A DNA stretch of 60,000 nt from Symsagittifera roscoffensis (Eukaryota > Xenacoelomorpha > Acoela > Convolutidae): positions 10,142,539 to 10,202,538 of the forward strand of contig NC_087070.1 in NCBI RefSeq assembly GCF_963678635.1, given 5' to 3'. Positions 22,531 to 33,141 of the stretch are shown one piece after another; position 1 is the first letter of the stretch, and each line of letters opens with the position of its first letter. Under the pieces are notes generated by a model. That model did no database searches. It was not told where the DNA came from and was given only the letters and a program-made list of their open reading frames with translations. A program made the translations under genes and the position numbers.

Positions 22531-23920
22531 ATGAATGAAAACATTTCAACCGAAGTGGTGAACAACTACGTGGAAAACGGGAAAGAAAATGACGGATCAT
22601 TGTGTCAATTAATGAACAATTTGGGGTCAGACAAGTGTGCTCTGTACAATTACCCAGACTATTATGACTTATTTCTAAAACCAATCAAAAACCGTCATCT
22701 GAAATTTTTGGAAATTGGACTGGGATCTCAAACAGGGCCCTACAAATCGCAAATGAACAAAACATATTTAAAGGGCAGTTTTCCAGTTTAAAAAACACTT
22801 CGAAAGTCTTCACTTTGAAAACACTTTGAACTCACTTCAGCGAAGTTTTTGTTTGCTGATAAGAAAAAAATTTACAAAAAGTAGCTATAGCAGCAAACAT
22901 TTTCCAATAGCTCTTTTACACAACAGTTACAAAACCAATTTTAGAAATTGCGAAAACAGTTTATAGCATATAAAAACAACGTTGTAAATTTGTTTTTACA
23001 AGTTAATGTTTAAGATGAAAATGATTGTTAAAAAGTTGGATCTAAAAAGATTCGCGAAAATTGTTTTGTTTTGTTTTTCTGAAGTTAGAAAAGTAATCAT
23101 AAGTCAATTTGCTTCATTTTTTCTTTTAAAAAACTGTAGACAATCTGCCTTCGAACTGGAAAATAACCCATAACAGTTGTCCAATTTACACGTTGGCGGC
23201 TCCACCAGAGCTTGGCGAGATTACTTCAAATACTCGTCAATTTTTGGAGCAGATATCAACCCGAAGAGTTTATTCCAAGAAGAACGTATAAAAACTTTTG
23301 TGGTGAATATTTCTGACAAGGAGAGCACGCGGCGAATGTTTGATCACGTTGGAAACGTGAATATTTTTGTTGACGACTCCTTGCACCAGCCTCGAGCACA
23401 GGAAAGTTTGCTAAATGTAGCTTACGATTACGTTCGGCCAGGCGGCTTCTATTTCGTAGAGGACGTCAAACCAGAAGACGCGTGCAATCATTATATGCGG
23501 TAGGAAACAAACTGTGACTAGGATGCAATTAAAAAATTTGGTCGAATTATTAATTTTGTCAAAAATTTGGCTCTTTTCCGGTTCTCTCCTTTCAAAATAC
23601 CGAGTTTTATGTTTGTTTTATGTGTTATTATGGCTAAATGCGTGATGTTACGCTGTAAAATATGAAGAACAAATCTGTTCCCAGTTGTCGATTTTTTCAC
23701 CACGCCAAATTTCATTGCATTATTTGAATTTGAATTTGAAGGGGGGACTGGAAAAGAGCCGAAACTTTTTGTAAGTTTTAAGCTTTTTAAATGTTTCAGG
23801 TCTTATGCGAAACGAGGAATCCGCGAGTTTGCCTTCATGCGCGATGCACACTCGACAACACTTTTCACCTGGGGCTTGATGGTGTTCCGAAAACCACTAG
23901 ACCAGAGTAAAATGTGTTGA
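22531..23920 (+). CDS. Class I SAM-dependent methyltransferase, 3 exons, 232 aa (copy A)
   Basis: Exons 22531-22785, 23177-23499 and 23800-23920 join in frame (lengths 255, 323, 121) to a 232-residue protein with stop TGA at 23918. Both introns are GT..AG (donors CCA|GTTTAA and GCG|GTAGGA; acceptors AACAG and TTTCAG). Landmarks: GSDKCALYNYPDYY near residue 31, SAM-binding motif LEIGLG near 66, then VGGSTRAWRDYF, FGADI (acidic motif II), VDDSLHQP with the Asp-Asp..His arrangement, and PGGFYFVEDV. This order matches the Methyltransf_24/CmcI-like family (small-molecule or glycan O-methylation in known members). The substrate here is unknown. The start is the ATG at 22531 because every frame is closed just upstream. 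An upstream anchor exon is possible. It has an intact paralogue in copy B. Confidence 0.8.
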
Positions 23921-23995
23921 AAATCAGCAGAATCATCTTATGTACATAACTATACGTATAATCTTAGCTTCCAGAACTTGAATTTAAAAAATCAC

Positions 23996-24001
23996 AATAA
24001 A
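23996..24001 (+). promoter_or_regulatory. Polyadenylation signal of methyltransferase copy A
   Basis: AATAAA lies 76 bases after the stop codon, conserved in copy B at 52611-52616. Confidence 0.6.
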
Positions 24002-24179
24002 GTTTTGGTACGTTTGAATGCACCAATTGAAATTTTAGTTACATTTTGTGTATTTTTTATTTATTGAATTTTGAAGTATTTTTTAATAAAAGACATTATT
24101 GCTCATGCACGAAATTTCTGTTGTTTATAAGAGTTGTAGTTTTTCACGAATAAAAGGACAGATCGAGCTTAGTAGATAC

Positions 24180-24231
24180 CAGGGGCGGATTTGGGGGGGG
24201 GGGGGGGAGGGGCGGATTTCGCAAAATTGTG
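24180..24231. repeat. hAT-MITE end remnant with long G run
   Basis: CAGGGGCGGATTT at 24180 is followed by a run of about 18 G with one A, and then a second AGGGGCGGATTT. Copy B has about 370 bp of unrelated DNA here (52790-53160) instead. It looks like a deletion or collapsed MITE insertion between two similar ends. Confidence 0.55.
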
Positions 24232-24691
24232 ATTCTTCAGTTTTCTGAAGTCAAACATTGACACATAAACTTAACTGAAAAAAAAAAACGTTTTCAATTT
24301 ACTCATCTTTGCTAATAGGCAGAAAAATCGAAGCATAAGTTGAGCACCGTGAAAAGAAAAATTGATGGATTATGTAGCTTTAAAACATCTTATTTTCTGA
24401 AGCAAATGTTCAAAGCCAATGTTCTAGACACTGTGAAAACTTTTCGAAGAATTGCGTCTGAAAAGTGTTCATATATGGCTCGATCAATCTCATTTTGCGC
24501 GAAAAAAAATTTAAAAAAAAACATTAACAAATCGGAAATTAAACTGAACAAAAAAAACTCTGTGTTCGAAACAGCAAAAAAGTACAGAAAATTGAGAATA
24601 AATTTGGCTGAGTTGTAGAGAGAACTGTTATTTGAAAAACGTCACTAAGGAAGCTTAACTCAAGAGTGAAAAATAAGGTGATTGTTCTTTT

Positions 24692-25087
24692 TGAGTTATG
24701 ACCGATGTGGTTAACTCATAGAGTAATTTCGGATGCTCGTCACCTTATCTTATTTTCGGCCGGATATATTCGTGCAACTTCTTAGTCTAATACCGATCCT
24801 AATCTTACTCTTATATCTACTAGTCTCAGGGTGTTTAACTAGTCTCTGCTAGGCTCAATAGATCTAGAGTATACTGGCTTATTGCAACTGCTGAAGTTCT
24901 CTTGGAAAGGCAACTAATTTCTAAGTTAAATTCAAATCTATCTGGTGCTGAAATTACAAGTAATTTCAGCACTTACAAATAAGTGGGTTGTTAGTTAGAT
25001 GGATTATGATTGGTTAATATTAATTATTTTACAGTGGTAAAAAATCTAATTTATCCAATAATAAAATGTAGTTTAGATCAAGTTCCA
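24692..25087 (-). repeat. 3' LTR (396 bp)
   Basis: It is collinear with 42854-43263 but lacks the 14 bases AGGGTACACTGTCT found there after TTTCGGAT. On the minus strand it begins TGGAACTTGATC and ends ATAACTCA. The bases next to its inner edge (minus-strand CCCCGGATGGG) are only weakly purine-rich as a polypurine tract. Confidence 0.88.
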
Positions 25088-26784
25088 CCCATCCGGGGTT
25101 TACAGAGTTTTTTAGAACTATCTTTCTTCTCTGCAATTTGAAGGATGGATGATGAACGTTGGTATTTGGCGAAAATCATTTTCTTATCCGGTTCCTCTTG
25201 AAGAAGAACGTTCCAGGACGCTGGAATTATGGACAGGAAATTATTTCTTCGTCATTCGACAATGACTGTGATCCCCAATGAAATCAATCCGATTTCAAAA
25301 TGGTTTGCTATGTCAGTTTTTTCTGTATTAGTAGAGAACTGTTTTGTGTGCAGCCTCGTCTGGGAATGGCGTGAAGATCGTGTGTGGAAGGGATGCCTTG
25401 TAACTCGGATCTGTACGTATACTTGAACATCGAGGTGGTCATTGTTCTAGTTCAATGAAGTCCTTTTCTACGAAGTCAAGTCGTACTCTAAATCCTTTGA
25501 GTTGTGATTGTGGACGGCATGTCGGTTGTATTTAGCCATTCTTTTGTTCGAGTGTGATGAAATCATCTGGTCTTTGGATGTTCGTCTTTGTTGTTGTGTA
25601 TGATCTATATACTGCAAAGTATGATTTACATTTTATAAAATTATGTTAATTCGGTTTTTTAATCATGAATTTAGTTAGTCGTTTTCACAAAAGCGTTTTG
25701 TTTTAGTTTGGTTATTTCGAAGAGTTACTCACCCATGAGTACCTCCTATTAAAAATAGAAGTGTGGTCACAAAGCGTGGATGTAGCGCGGTGGGTTAGGC
25801 CGGCTATAGAGCAGGCTCAGGACGTCCTCTCTGGTGGGTTAGGCCAGGAGTGGGAGTATGATTTTATGCTGATTCTTTGAGAGGTCCTGTTATGTGATAA
25901 CGTTTTATGTTGGGTTTATGTTGGTCTTTTCTTATGTTTCTTTGGTTGTGTCCTTTTTTCAAAAATCAAATTGTTTTTGGTATGGGTTTGTGTTGCGACT
26001 TTTTTGTGTTTTATTATTTCTTTCTTAGACTTTATAATAGTCTTCAAAATAATAAATTATCCAGTTTTAAACTGATTTAATCCGGTTTGGGTACCGTTGG
26101 TTTTCTTTTCTTAGTCATGCTGTTATTTTATGATTTGTGGTGTTTAGTAAGCTGCGTTGGTTAGTTTGGTTTAGTGTATAATTCCTTTCCAATCGGGTTA
26201 AATGAAAGTTTGAAACTTGTTATCGAGTTGTTGATAGTGAAAGCTTGAAACTTAAAATCATTATTTAAACAATTCTTCGTGGGCGAGCTGTGCGAGTTTG
26301 GATAGAATTCTTGTGCGAATGAATGAAAATATTGAAAAAGTTAGTACTGTTTTCTCATTTTATCAATTTATTGCATAGAATTTGAATTTTACTGCGTTTT
26401 TGGCGAATTTTAAAATTACAAAGTTGCATCGTAACTAAGTTTACTGCTTCATGGGGAAATAAATTATAAATTAAATTACTACATTATTTAGTGCTAGAAA
26501 TTAATGAGTTTTAAGATAATTGAACAAGTTTGTGTTTTTCTTTTTCTTTTCTGTTTTGTAGATGCTAGTGGTGTGAAGACTAGAAATATAAATCAAACAT
26601 TTTTAGAAAATGGTTAGTACTAATTTAAATTTAGTTAAAAGTATTTCAAATCATACTTACCTTAATCTTCTGGGAAAAAGCCGTGGGGGAAGATGTCGTG
26701 AATCATATCTGATGTTGTTAGTAATTTGGCTAGTATGCGTATGATGTTTTTAGTTTGTAGCAGTGGCCAAAGCAATTGAAGTGT
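25088..26784 (-). other. 3' untranslated region of the retroelement
   Basis: About 1.7 kb between the 564-codon ORF and the 3' LTR without a recognisable frame. It includes a duplicated GGTGGGTTAGGCC (25790 and 25835) in a short GC-richer patch. Such a long 3' region is unusual for the family. Confidence 0.5.
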
Positions 26785-28479
26785 TTAAATGGTGTTTAGT
26801 TCTTCGGTGCCTACTGCAAACTCGTAAGGTGTACTTTGGATGAGGTTATATATTTTTTGATTATATTTAGTAGTGTGAATGAATTCTAATATGGGTATTT
26901 CAATAGGCTGGATAAATTCATGCGGGATAAGGAAAGGTCTGGATTCTTCGGCATTGAAAATCTTTGTGATGGGACAGAATATATACATTTGGGTAACTGG
27001 GTCATAGTTGCGGAGGATGCCGTGGAGGTTAGTATCTTTAATGCAATATGTAAAATTAGGGGAAAATGGTGACAAGTACTTTGAGTTAAGAAACTGAAAA
27101 CGATGGTGAGGTTGTCTTAATGGGGTGTGTAAATCAAAATGATTTTGTATGAAACGATAGTATGTATATGTGTGCGTTTGTTTAGTGCGTAACATAATAT
27201 CGTGGGAACAGTGCAAATCGCGTTCCTGTGGTGAAAGAAAGTGAAAGGTTAGTGAAAATAACTGAAATTTATCATAGAAGCTCTCGTATGCTTGAATATC
27301 AGCTAGTGATTCTGAAATAATGTGGTCATTCTTTCTATCAAAAATATTAAGTGTGAATACGTATGATGTTTTGATGAAAAATTTTTCTGTTAGTTGCGGG
27401 TTTGCGAAGCAGTCTTCATCTAAAAATTGATCCCGATTAGGGCGGATGATATTATGATCGTAGTATTCTATTGCAAATTCGTTAGCTCGGGGTGCAGTGA
27501 ATGTTTTTAGTAATTTTTTATATGCAACGTAAGTAAATTGTCGAGGTGATAGTGTTGTGGTGAGTCTATATAACATGTGTTTGTTCTTTTCTATCCTGTC
27601 ATGAGTATTAGCTAGTGGTAGGCAAAGGGGGTTAGTCAAAATATAATAAGCTGTCCAATGAAGTGTTGGCATTAAAACGTGTTCATCGACAAAATTGCGT
27701 GTGTCGTTAGTATTATTAGGTGTATTTAATGTATATTGCGGAAATGAGGGTAAGGTGATTTCAAGAAAATTTTTTGTGTTGGTGTGTTGCGGGAGATTAA
27801 TATATTCGCGGGCTGTTCCGGGTTTGCTTGGGAATGGGTGATTTGGAAATTTTCGTTTAAAAGTGCGATAAGCTCGGTGAGTGCTAGTAGATGTTTCGGT
27901 GGATGTGGATGATTGTGCCAATGATGGAGTGTAAGCTGAGGAGGGTGTGGGGGTAGATGGATTTGAGGATGTTTTTGTGGATGATAGTTGATGTATTGTG
28001 AGGGTGTTGGGGTATATTAATTGTTGTTGTAAAGTAATAAAATTATCGAGCTCCTGGGAAATTTGGGGGGGGGGGGTATCTGGGGAATTATTATATGATC
28101 TGTTGGAATGAAGTGGAGAATAGGTTGGGGTCACTTGGGAAGCATATGAAGGAGTGGAAATGGATGGGAGTGGATAATTTGATGGGATTGGTTGAAAAGG
28201 GGGTTTTGAAAAAACTGAGGAGTTGGTCTGGGTATAGGTAGAGGGAGATGGTTCGGAGTCTGCAAATTCGTCGGGGGTTTCTACATTAGAGTTATTAAAT
28301 TGTGAGATAGAATGTAAAACTGAAATATCTGAGTTACTATCAGAATTCGTGCTTGATGATATATTAATAATCGGAAAATCGGGTGGTGGGAAAGCAAAAA
28401 GTGGGATTATTGGGATTTGAGTTTGGAGGTTGGCTGGATGGGAATTTGAGCGATGGAGGGATCCAAGTTGTCGGCTCAT
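26785..28479 (-). CDS. Intact 564-aa ORF downstream of env, function unknown
   Basis: It runs from an ATG (28479) to TAA (26785) with no interruption, although most other genes of the element are broken. Residues 1 to about 215 are Ser/Thr/Pro/Asn-rich, probably disordered and possibly heavily glycosylated if secreted, but no clear signal peptide is seen. From about residue 235 the composition becomes that of a folded domain rich in Phe, Tyr and His. Near residues 485-525, GILRNYDPVTQMYIF followed by a hydrophobic-basic stretch and IPHEFIQPIEIP resembles a small beta-barrel (SH3/Tudor-like), a guess from pattern only. A possible splice acceptor (TTTTTTTAG) ends six bases before the ATG, compatible with a spliced subgenomic mRNA. 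I do not recognise a family; a role as accessory or second structural protein is inference. Confidence 0.7.
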   Translation of the reverse strand: MSRQLGSLHRSNSHPANLQTQIPIIPLFAFPPPDFPIINISSSTNSDSNSDISVLHSISQFNNSNVETPDEFADSEPSPSTYTQTNSSVFSKPPFQPIPSNYPLPSISTPSYASQVTPTYSPLHSNRSYNNSPDTPPPQISQELDNFITLQQQLIYPNTLTIHQLSSTKTSSNPSTPTPSSAYTPSLAQSSTSTETSTSTHRAYRTFKRKFPNHPFPSKPGTAREYINLPQHTNTKNFLEITLPSFPQYTLNTPNNTNDTRNFVDEHVLMPTLHWTAYYILTNPLCLPLANTHDRIEKNKHMLYRLTTTLSPRQFTYVAYKKLLKTFTAPRANEFAIEYYDHNIIRPNRDQFLDEDCFANPQLTEKFFIKTSYVFTLNIFDRKNDHIISESLADIQAYESFYDKFQLFSLTFHFLSPQERDLHCSHDIMLRTKQTHTYTYYRFIQNHFDLHTPLRQPHHRFQFLNSKYLSPFSPNFTYCIKDTNLHGILRNYDPVTQMYIFCPITKIFNAEESRPFLIPHEFIQPIEIPILEFIHTTKYNQKIYNLIQSTPYEFAVGTEELNTI

Positions 28480-28899
28480 CGTGGGCTAAAAAAATGATTA
28501 TGTTGAGACTGAAAAGTGGTGGTGTGGGGTTGTTCTATAATTTGTTCGTATGTATTATCATTTTGTGAAGGATGTGTCATTATATGTTGGATGGGACTTT
28601 GTGTTGTATTTGGTCTAGAATTTGGATTATTTGTGATTGCTAGGTTTCGGAAATTACGGGGAATTAGTGATAATGGATGATTTTGTGGTAGGGGTGGTAT
28701 CTGTGGTGCAGTGGGTGTTATATCTACATTATTATGTTCTTCGTCATATGTGTTTTGTCTTGTGGATTTTTTTGCATTATATTTTTTTATTTGTGCATCT
28801 AGAAGTATTTTATTGATTGATGATGAAAAAATTCCAAAAAATCCTGCAAATAATATACGTGCTACACTTGCTTGTCAGTTAACTTGTGTGTGTATAGCG

Positions 28900-31897
28900 C
28901 ATGTGTTATAGATTCCTTTTAATAGTGAGAAAAGAAATCCTATAAAATTAAACATGGCGTATAAGATAGTTAATTTTTCTAAGATGTAATAGGACCATCC
29001 TAGAAAAGCTAAAATTTCGTTCTTTAAGGTGACAAAACTGAAAATATTTATAGGTGAAATATCTTGTGGTCTGTAGTTTCCACCGTTTAATTATATGTAG
29101 TCTTTAATATCTTTAAAATATCCGCTATAGTCTTGTGTATAAATGTCTGCAAATCCTGCGGTTTCGGCAAATTTTCTTAAATTCTGGTCAATTGATTGTC
29201 TTTGTATTGTGTCCATTTGTGTTAATAATTCCTGAAATTGTGGTGTTCTAATGTGATGTTGGATATCAGATTTAGAATATATTCCAATTGATTGTAAATC
29301 AATATTTGGATTACGAGTAATAGCTCTGATGCTTTTGGGTAAAATTTTTTTGAGTGATTGCATTAATGTAGCGTATGGTGTAAGTAGACAGTATTTATCT
29401 TCATCAGGATTTAATTGCAGTACATTGTGGCTATTTTCTGATCCACATGGGACTGCGGTATCCCAAAAATACGTTCGTCTTGAAAGTGTATCGACAAAAT
29501 GTACCTTATTTTTATAGAATATAGGAATTCTTTTTTAACAACGTTTGTCTTCAAAAACATTAAGTGGTGATACTTTTTTGGTGCAAGTATAAAACCATAA
29601 AATAATTCCTTCGTAATCTAGAAAATTTGATCTGTTTCCTGATAATAAGTATCCTTCGTAAGGTATTTTTAGTACTGCTAGTGCGAGTGATTGTAGGATT
29701 TGTGTTTTTTCCAATTCGCATAGTTGATGAAGTGTTTCTAATTCAGAAAGTGACATTTCTTGAAAAATTCTCCTAATTGTATAGTCTAACTTCATGTCTA
29801 AGTGAATATCATAATGAATATTACCAAAATAGGTGCTATTCATTAGTGATCGTTCTTGTAAACGTCATATGATCGTGCTTTTACTGTCATATGGTTTTAG
29901 TTTTCCACCAGGTTGACCTGTGCTTTTTTGAAAGTTAACTGGGATGTATGATGTTCCTTCATTTATAGGATGACTTGTGGCAAAAGGGTTAAATTTTGTT
30001 TTTCCAGTGATCATGTCGAAACCTTTTTCGTATTCGACAAGTATTTCAGAGTATTGTGTCTTATAAAGTGGATTTCTGTATTTACATGCAAATTTTGTTT
30101 CTTGATAGATTTGGAAACGTGTTAACTTATTTTCTATATCATGGATATTTCTAAAATCATTACTTTGTTTTCGGGATGGGTTTACTTGTTCGTATGGAAT
30201 TGGTTCTATAAATTGTTTTTCATGAAATTTTATCATTCGAGCGTGCTTGTGTCCTTCTTGTAGGGTCACAAAAACCTTGATCATTTTTGCAAGGTAGTCT
30301 AATTCCTTGATCGATCATTGTGTTATCAGATAGATCTCGTGTGAGTTGTACTTTTTCGAGTTTCCAATCAAAGAACATTTTTTCTTGATATCCTTTTTTT
30401 GTGTCTGCTTTGCAGTTAGAGGGGTCATTTATTCCAATGTGTGGTATCCAGTGTTTATCGTGTATGTCGTAAGTTAATCTTTCGTGTGCCGTTGTATGGG
30501 TATTTTTCGTCTAATTTTATATGTCCTTGATATCGTTCAAGTTCTGCTTGATGTACAGAATCGGCAAAGACTTGGAAATTTACTCTTTTTCTGTCTGTGT
30601 TTTTATTTCTTGTGATATTCAGTCTGAGTAATTCGTTTTTACAATCATCGGGATTTAGATGTAAAAGTCGTTCTATATTACTTTGGTAAAATGACTCGTG
30701 ATCAAGTCGGTTTTTATTTCCGTTGGAAAATGTTGCTGTAAACTTATATCCTGTGACTGCTGTTACTCGGGCTTTTGAATACAATGTTGCCATTACATTT
30801 GTAGTTTCTATAGCTTGTGGTTCTGTTTCGCATTGTGATACTTGATTTATTGCATATTTGTGTAGTGTTTTTTGTTCGTTTTCTTCACAATCATAATGTG
30901 TTACTAATAAATCTTGGGGTCCTATTCGAGGACAAGGATTTGTGTTTTGGTCGGAAAATATTAGAAAAAAATGTGTTGAAATGTTAATATTTTTAGAATA
31001 TACATGTGTATGATAAACCTGAGTATGGGTTATAAAATGTGATGTAACCAATTGTGTTTTTTGTATATCTATCGTATTTATTCAATACTTCAGTTGTTAT
31101 AAATGGTGGCGGTAGCAATTGAGCTGTTATATTTGGTGGATTTAATGGGTAGGGATGTTGAACAGTTTTGTTAAGTTTGATCGAGATTTCAAATTTTAAT
31201 TGGAGACTATTTTGTTGAGGTATTTGAATATTGTGCTTACGAATATCTTCGTGGATATCTTGTCTATATTGTAGTCTGTTGAGTGCCCAACTGTGGAGTC
31301 GGTTACTATCTTGATGTTGTTCAAATAATGGTGGAAGTGCTACGAATGTATTCCAATCTAGTCGTAAAGGGATATTTGTTGATGGTTGTTCCCGATATCT
31401 AGCGTCGAGGTTATTTGGAAAATTTAAAGGGAAAAGTGTTGGTGAAATTTGACTTAATGATGGTGTTGACGGTAGTGATAATGTTTCTGGTAACGATGAT
31501 AGTGTTGTATCAGTAGAGATATCTATTGGATCATTCACTAAGTTTGGTTCACCTTGTGTATATGAGTGTGTTGCCCAATATGGTAGTCGTGCGGTGGGAT
31601 TGGGGGGTTAAAGGGATTTTCACGTATTTGTTCAGATGTTGGTGTTGAACCTAAGTAATCTGAGGGTATACTTGAGGTGCTATGTTGTGAAAGTAGTGTG
31701 GGAGTTTCTGGCAATGTACTACTTGAATTTTCTGAAGTAGTTGTTGTTGGTGACTGGGGTATATCAAAATGAACTCTAGGGGTTTGAAAATTTCTATTTC
31801 TTCGTGGATGTATAATCTGTCTATTTATTTCAATTGTATTTTGATTTTGACTAATGTGTCTTATTCTATTTAAGTCTTGTGGTAATGTGGGGTACAA
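28900..31897 (-). pseudogene. env: Envelope glycoprotein gene, chuvirus-like, frameshifted
   Basis: A succession of minus-strand frames (31897-31538, 31538-30993, 31051-30455, 30284-29865, 29843-29535, 29363-29091, then a hydrophobic stretch near 28900-29040) covers one gene with several frame changes. The first part is Ser/Pro/Thr-rich. Then come Cys-containing ectodomain blocks: VTHYDCEENE and VSQCETEP in the 31051-30455 frame, and LCELEKTQIL and GNRSNFL in the 29843-29535 frame. From memory of the families, these recall the fusion glycoproteins of chuviruses (Jingchuvirales), which arthropod LTR elements have captured. The later hydrophobic segment is a plausible membrane anchor. If functional in relatives, it would mediate entry; this copy is broken by at least four frameshifts or stops. 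No restored sequence is given. Confidence 0.65.
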
Positions 31898-32325
31898 ACT
31901 ATATGTTGGTTCACTTAGGGGTGCCTGTCGCTGAACTGGTTCTAATGGTTCGGATAAGCGAGCGTGTCGTTCTTCAAAAGTGTATGGGTTATCTTGAAAA
32001 GAAATTCCTGTGGGTGTTTGGGGGTTTTGGGTAGTTGTGGGTATTGCTGAGTTTTCTTGGGATGATGTCGGTGAAGACTGATTTTGTGATTATTGGTTAG
32101 CAATTTTTGAAAGTGTCCGATTGGTTTTTTCTAGTGGGAAGATTTATGTTTTTTGTAGTATTTTTTGATGAAAAGAATTAAAAGGATTGTTGCTAAGGCA
32201 AATATGACTATTGCCTTTTTTTACACATTTGCACATTGTCAGTATTAGGGATGATAAAAATGTGATGAAAATTATAACAAATAGTAAACAAAAATATCTG
32301 TTCTACTAAAAATTGTTCGTATCAT

Positions 32326-32565
32326 TTAAATAGACTTTGAATTATCGTACCTGTGAATATGATCAATGATTTGGGAAAGTTGGAGATATATTTCAAATAG
32401 GGAGTAAAAAACTGAAAAAATATTGCAAAAAATTATTAAAATGATTATAAAAGCTTCAAAAGTTTTGAATAAAAATATGAACAAAAGTTTGAATAGTATG
32501 AAAAATTTTATTAAAAGATTTGAGATTGTATTTTTTAAGATATTGACTGATTCAGAGAAGAGCAT
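32326..32565 (-). CDS. Small hydrophobic ORF between pol and env, 79 aa
   Basis: It starts at an ATG immediately after the stop codon of the preceding small ORF (TAA-ATG contact at 32566/32565). The peptide is dominated by Phe, Ile and Leu, with at least two predicted membrane-spanning runs (LLIKFFILFKLLFIFLF, and FIIILIIFCNIFSVFYSLF). No family is recognised. AT-rich DNA readily gives such frames, so it may be chance; the tight stop-start arrangement is the reason to list it. Confidence 0.35.
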   Translation of the reverse strand: MLFSESVNILKNTISNLLIKFFILFKLLFIFLFKTFEAFIIILIIFCNIFSVFYSLFEIYLQLSQIIDHIHRYDNSKSI

Positions 32566-32775
32566 TTAAGAAATGATTTCTTCTTCGAATATTTTTTGTT
32601 GTTTGGGGCGAGGTTCAAGTGTGGTCGGATTATTTTTTGGTTTTTTGACAAGTGGGTTGAGTTTTGTGAAAAATTGTTGGGGGCAAATTTTATGGTGTTC
32701 GGGAGGTCTTCTTTGCTTTATTTTTATTTGTCGGGTGATCTGGGGTATTTTTGAAATATTTGTACTGTAGGCCAA
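32566..32775 (-). CDS. Small basic, Pro/Lys-rich ORF between pol and env, 69 aa
   Basis: The frame lacks an ATG at its listed start, is rich in Lys, Pro and Gln (IKIKQRRPPEHHKICPQQ) and ends at a TAA that abuts the ATG of the hydrophobic ORF downstream. It may be the degenerate tail of pol or an accessory exon. No family recognised. Confidence 0.25.
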   Translation of the reverse strand: MAYSTNISKIPQITRQIKIKQRRPPEHHKICPQQFFTKLNPLVKKPKNNPTTLEPRPKQQKIFEEEIIS

Positions 32776-33141
32776 ATGATTATGGTCCTTTTTTACATTA
32801 GCCTAATTCGCCATTTTTGGTTGGAGGGTTTTTGAGGTCTGAATTGGGAAAATATTGTTGATCTTTGCGTTATTAGATAGGGGAGGGTTGTAACACTATG
32901 ATGGTATTTATTTTAGTTGTCAAGTTTTAGCGAGTTATTTGTTTTTGGCCTCGAGGTTGTAAAGTTATAGTTATAGATATGCCTGGAGTTTAATATCTTT
33001 CGGCTAATAGGTTGGTGTTAGAGATATAGAAGGTGACGGATTTGAGTAAATCCTATTGGCTGAATCTGAACTAAAATTGTTGCGTGTTTATCAGCATGTT
33101 ATCTTGAAAAATGAAAGTTCAAAATGATCCGTTATTAATTT

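Larger units (their letters stand above)
15817..24691 (+). repeat. Segmental duplication copy A, left part
   Basis: From TTAACTGTTACATG at 15817 the sequence runs collinear with 44383-53760 in direct orientation. It is interrupted at 24692 by the 18.6-kb retroelement and resumes at 43268. By eye, about 17000-22200 differs from copy B at only a few positions per kilobase. The first ~1.1 kb and the part after 22230 are more diverged, and 24230-24690 is strongly diverged. It carries the methyltransferase gene, a MITE and a non-LTR RT fragment. The left limit may lie before 15817 because the gap hides the start of copy B. Confidence 0.9.

Noticed and set aside
24340-24618. 92-codon Lys-rich plus-strand frame
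   Set aside because: The homologous region of copy B (about 53430-53690) has stops and indels; no motif.
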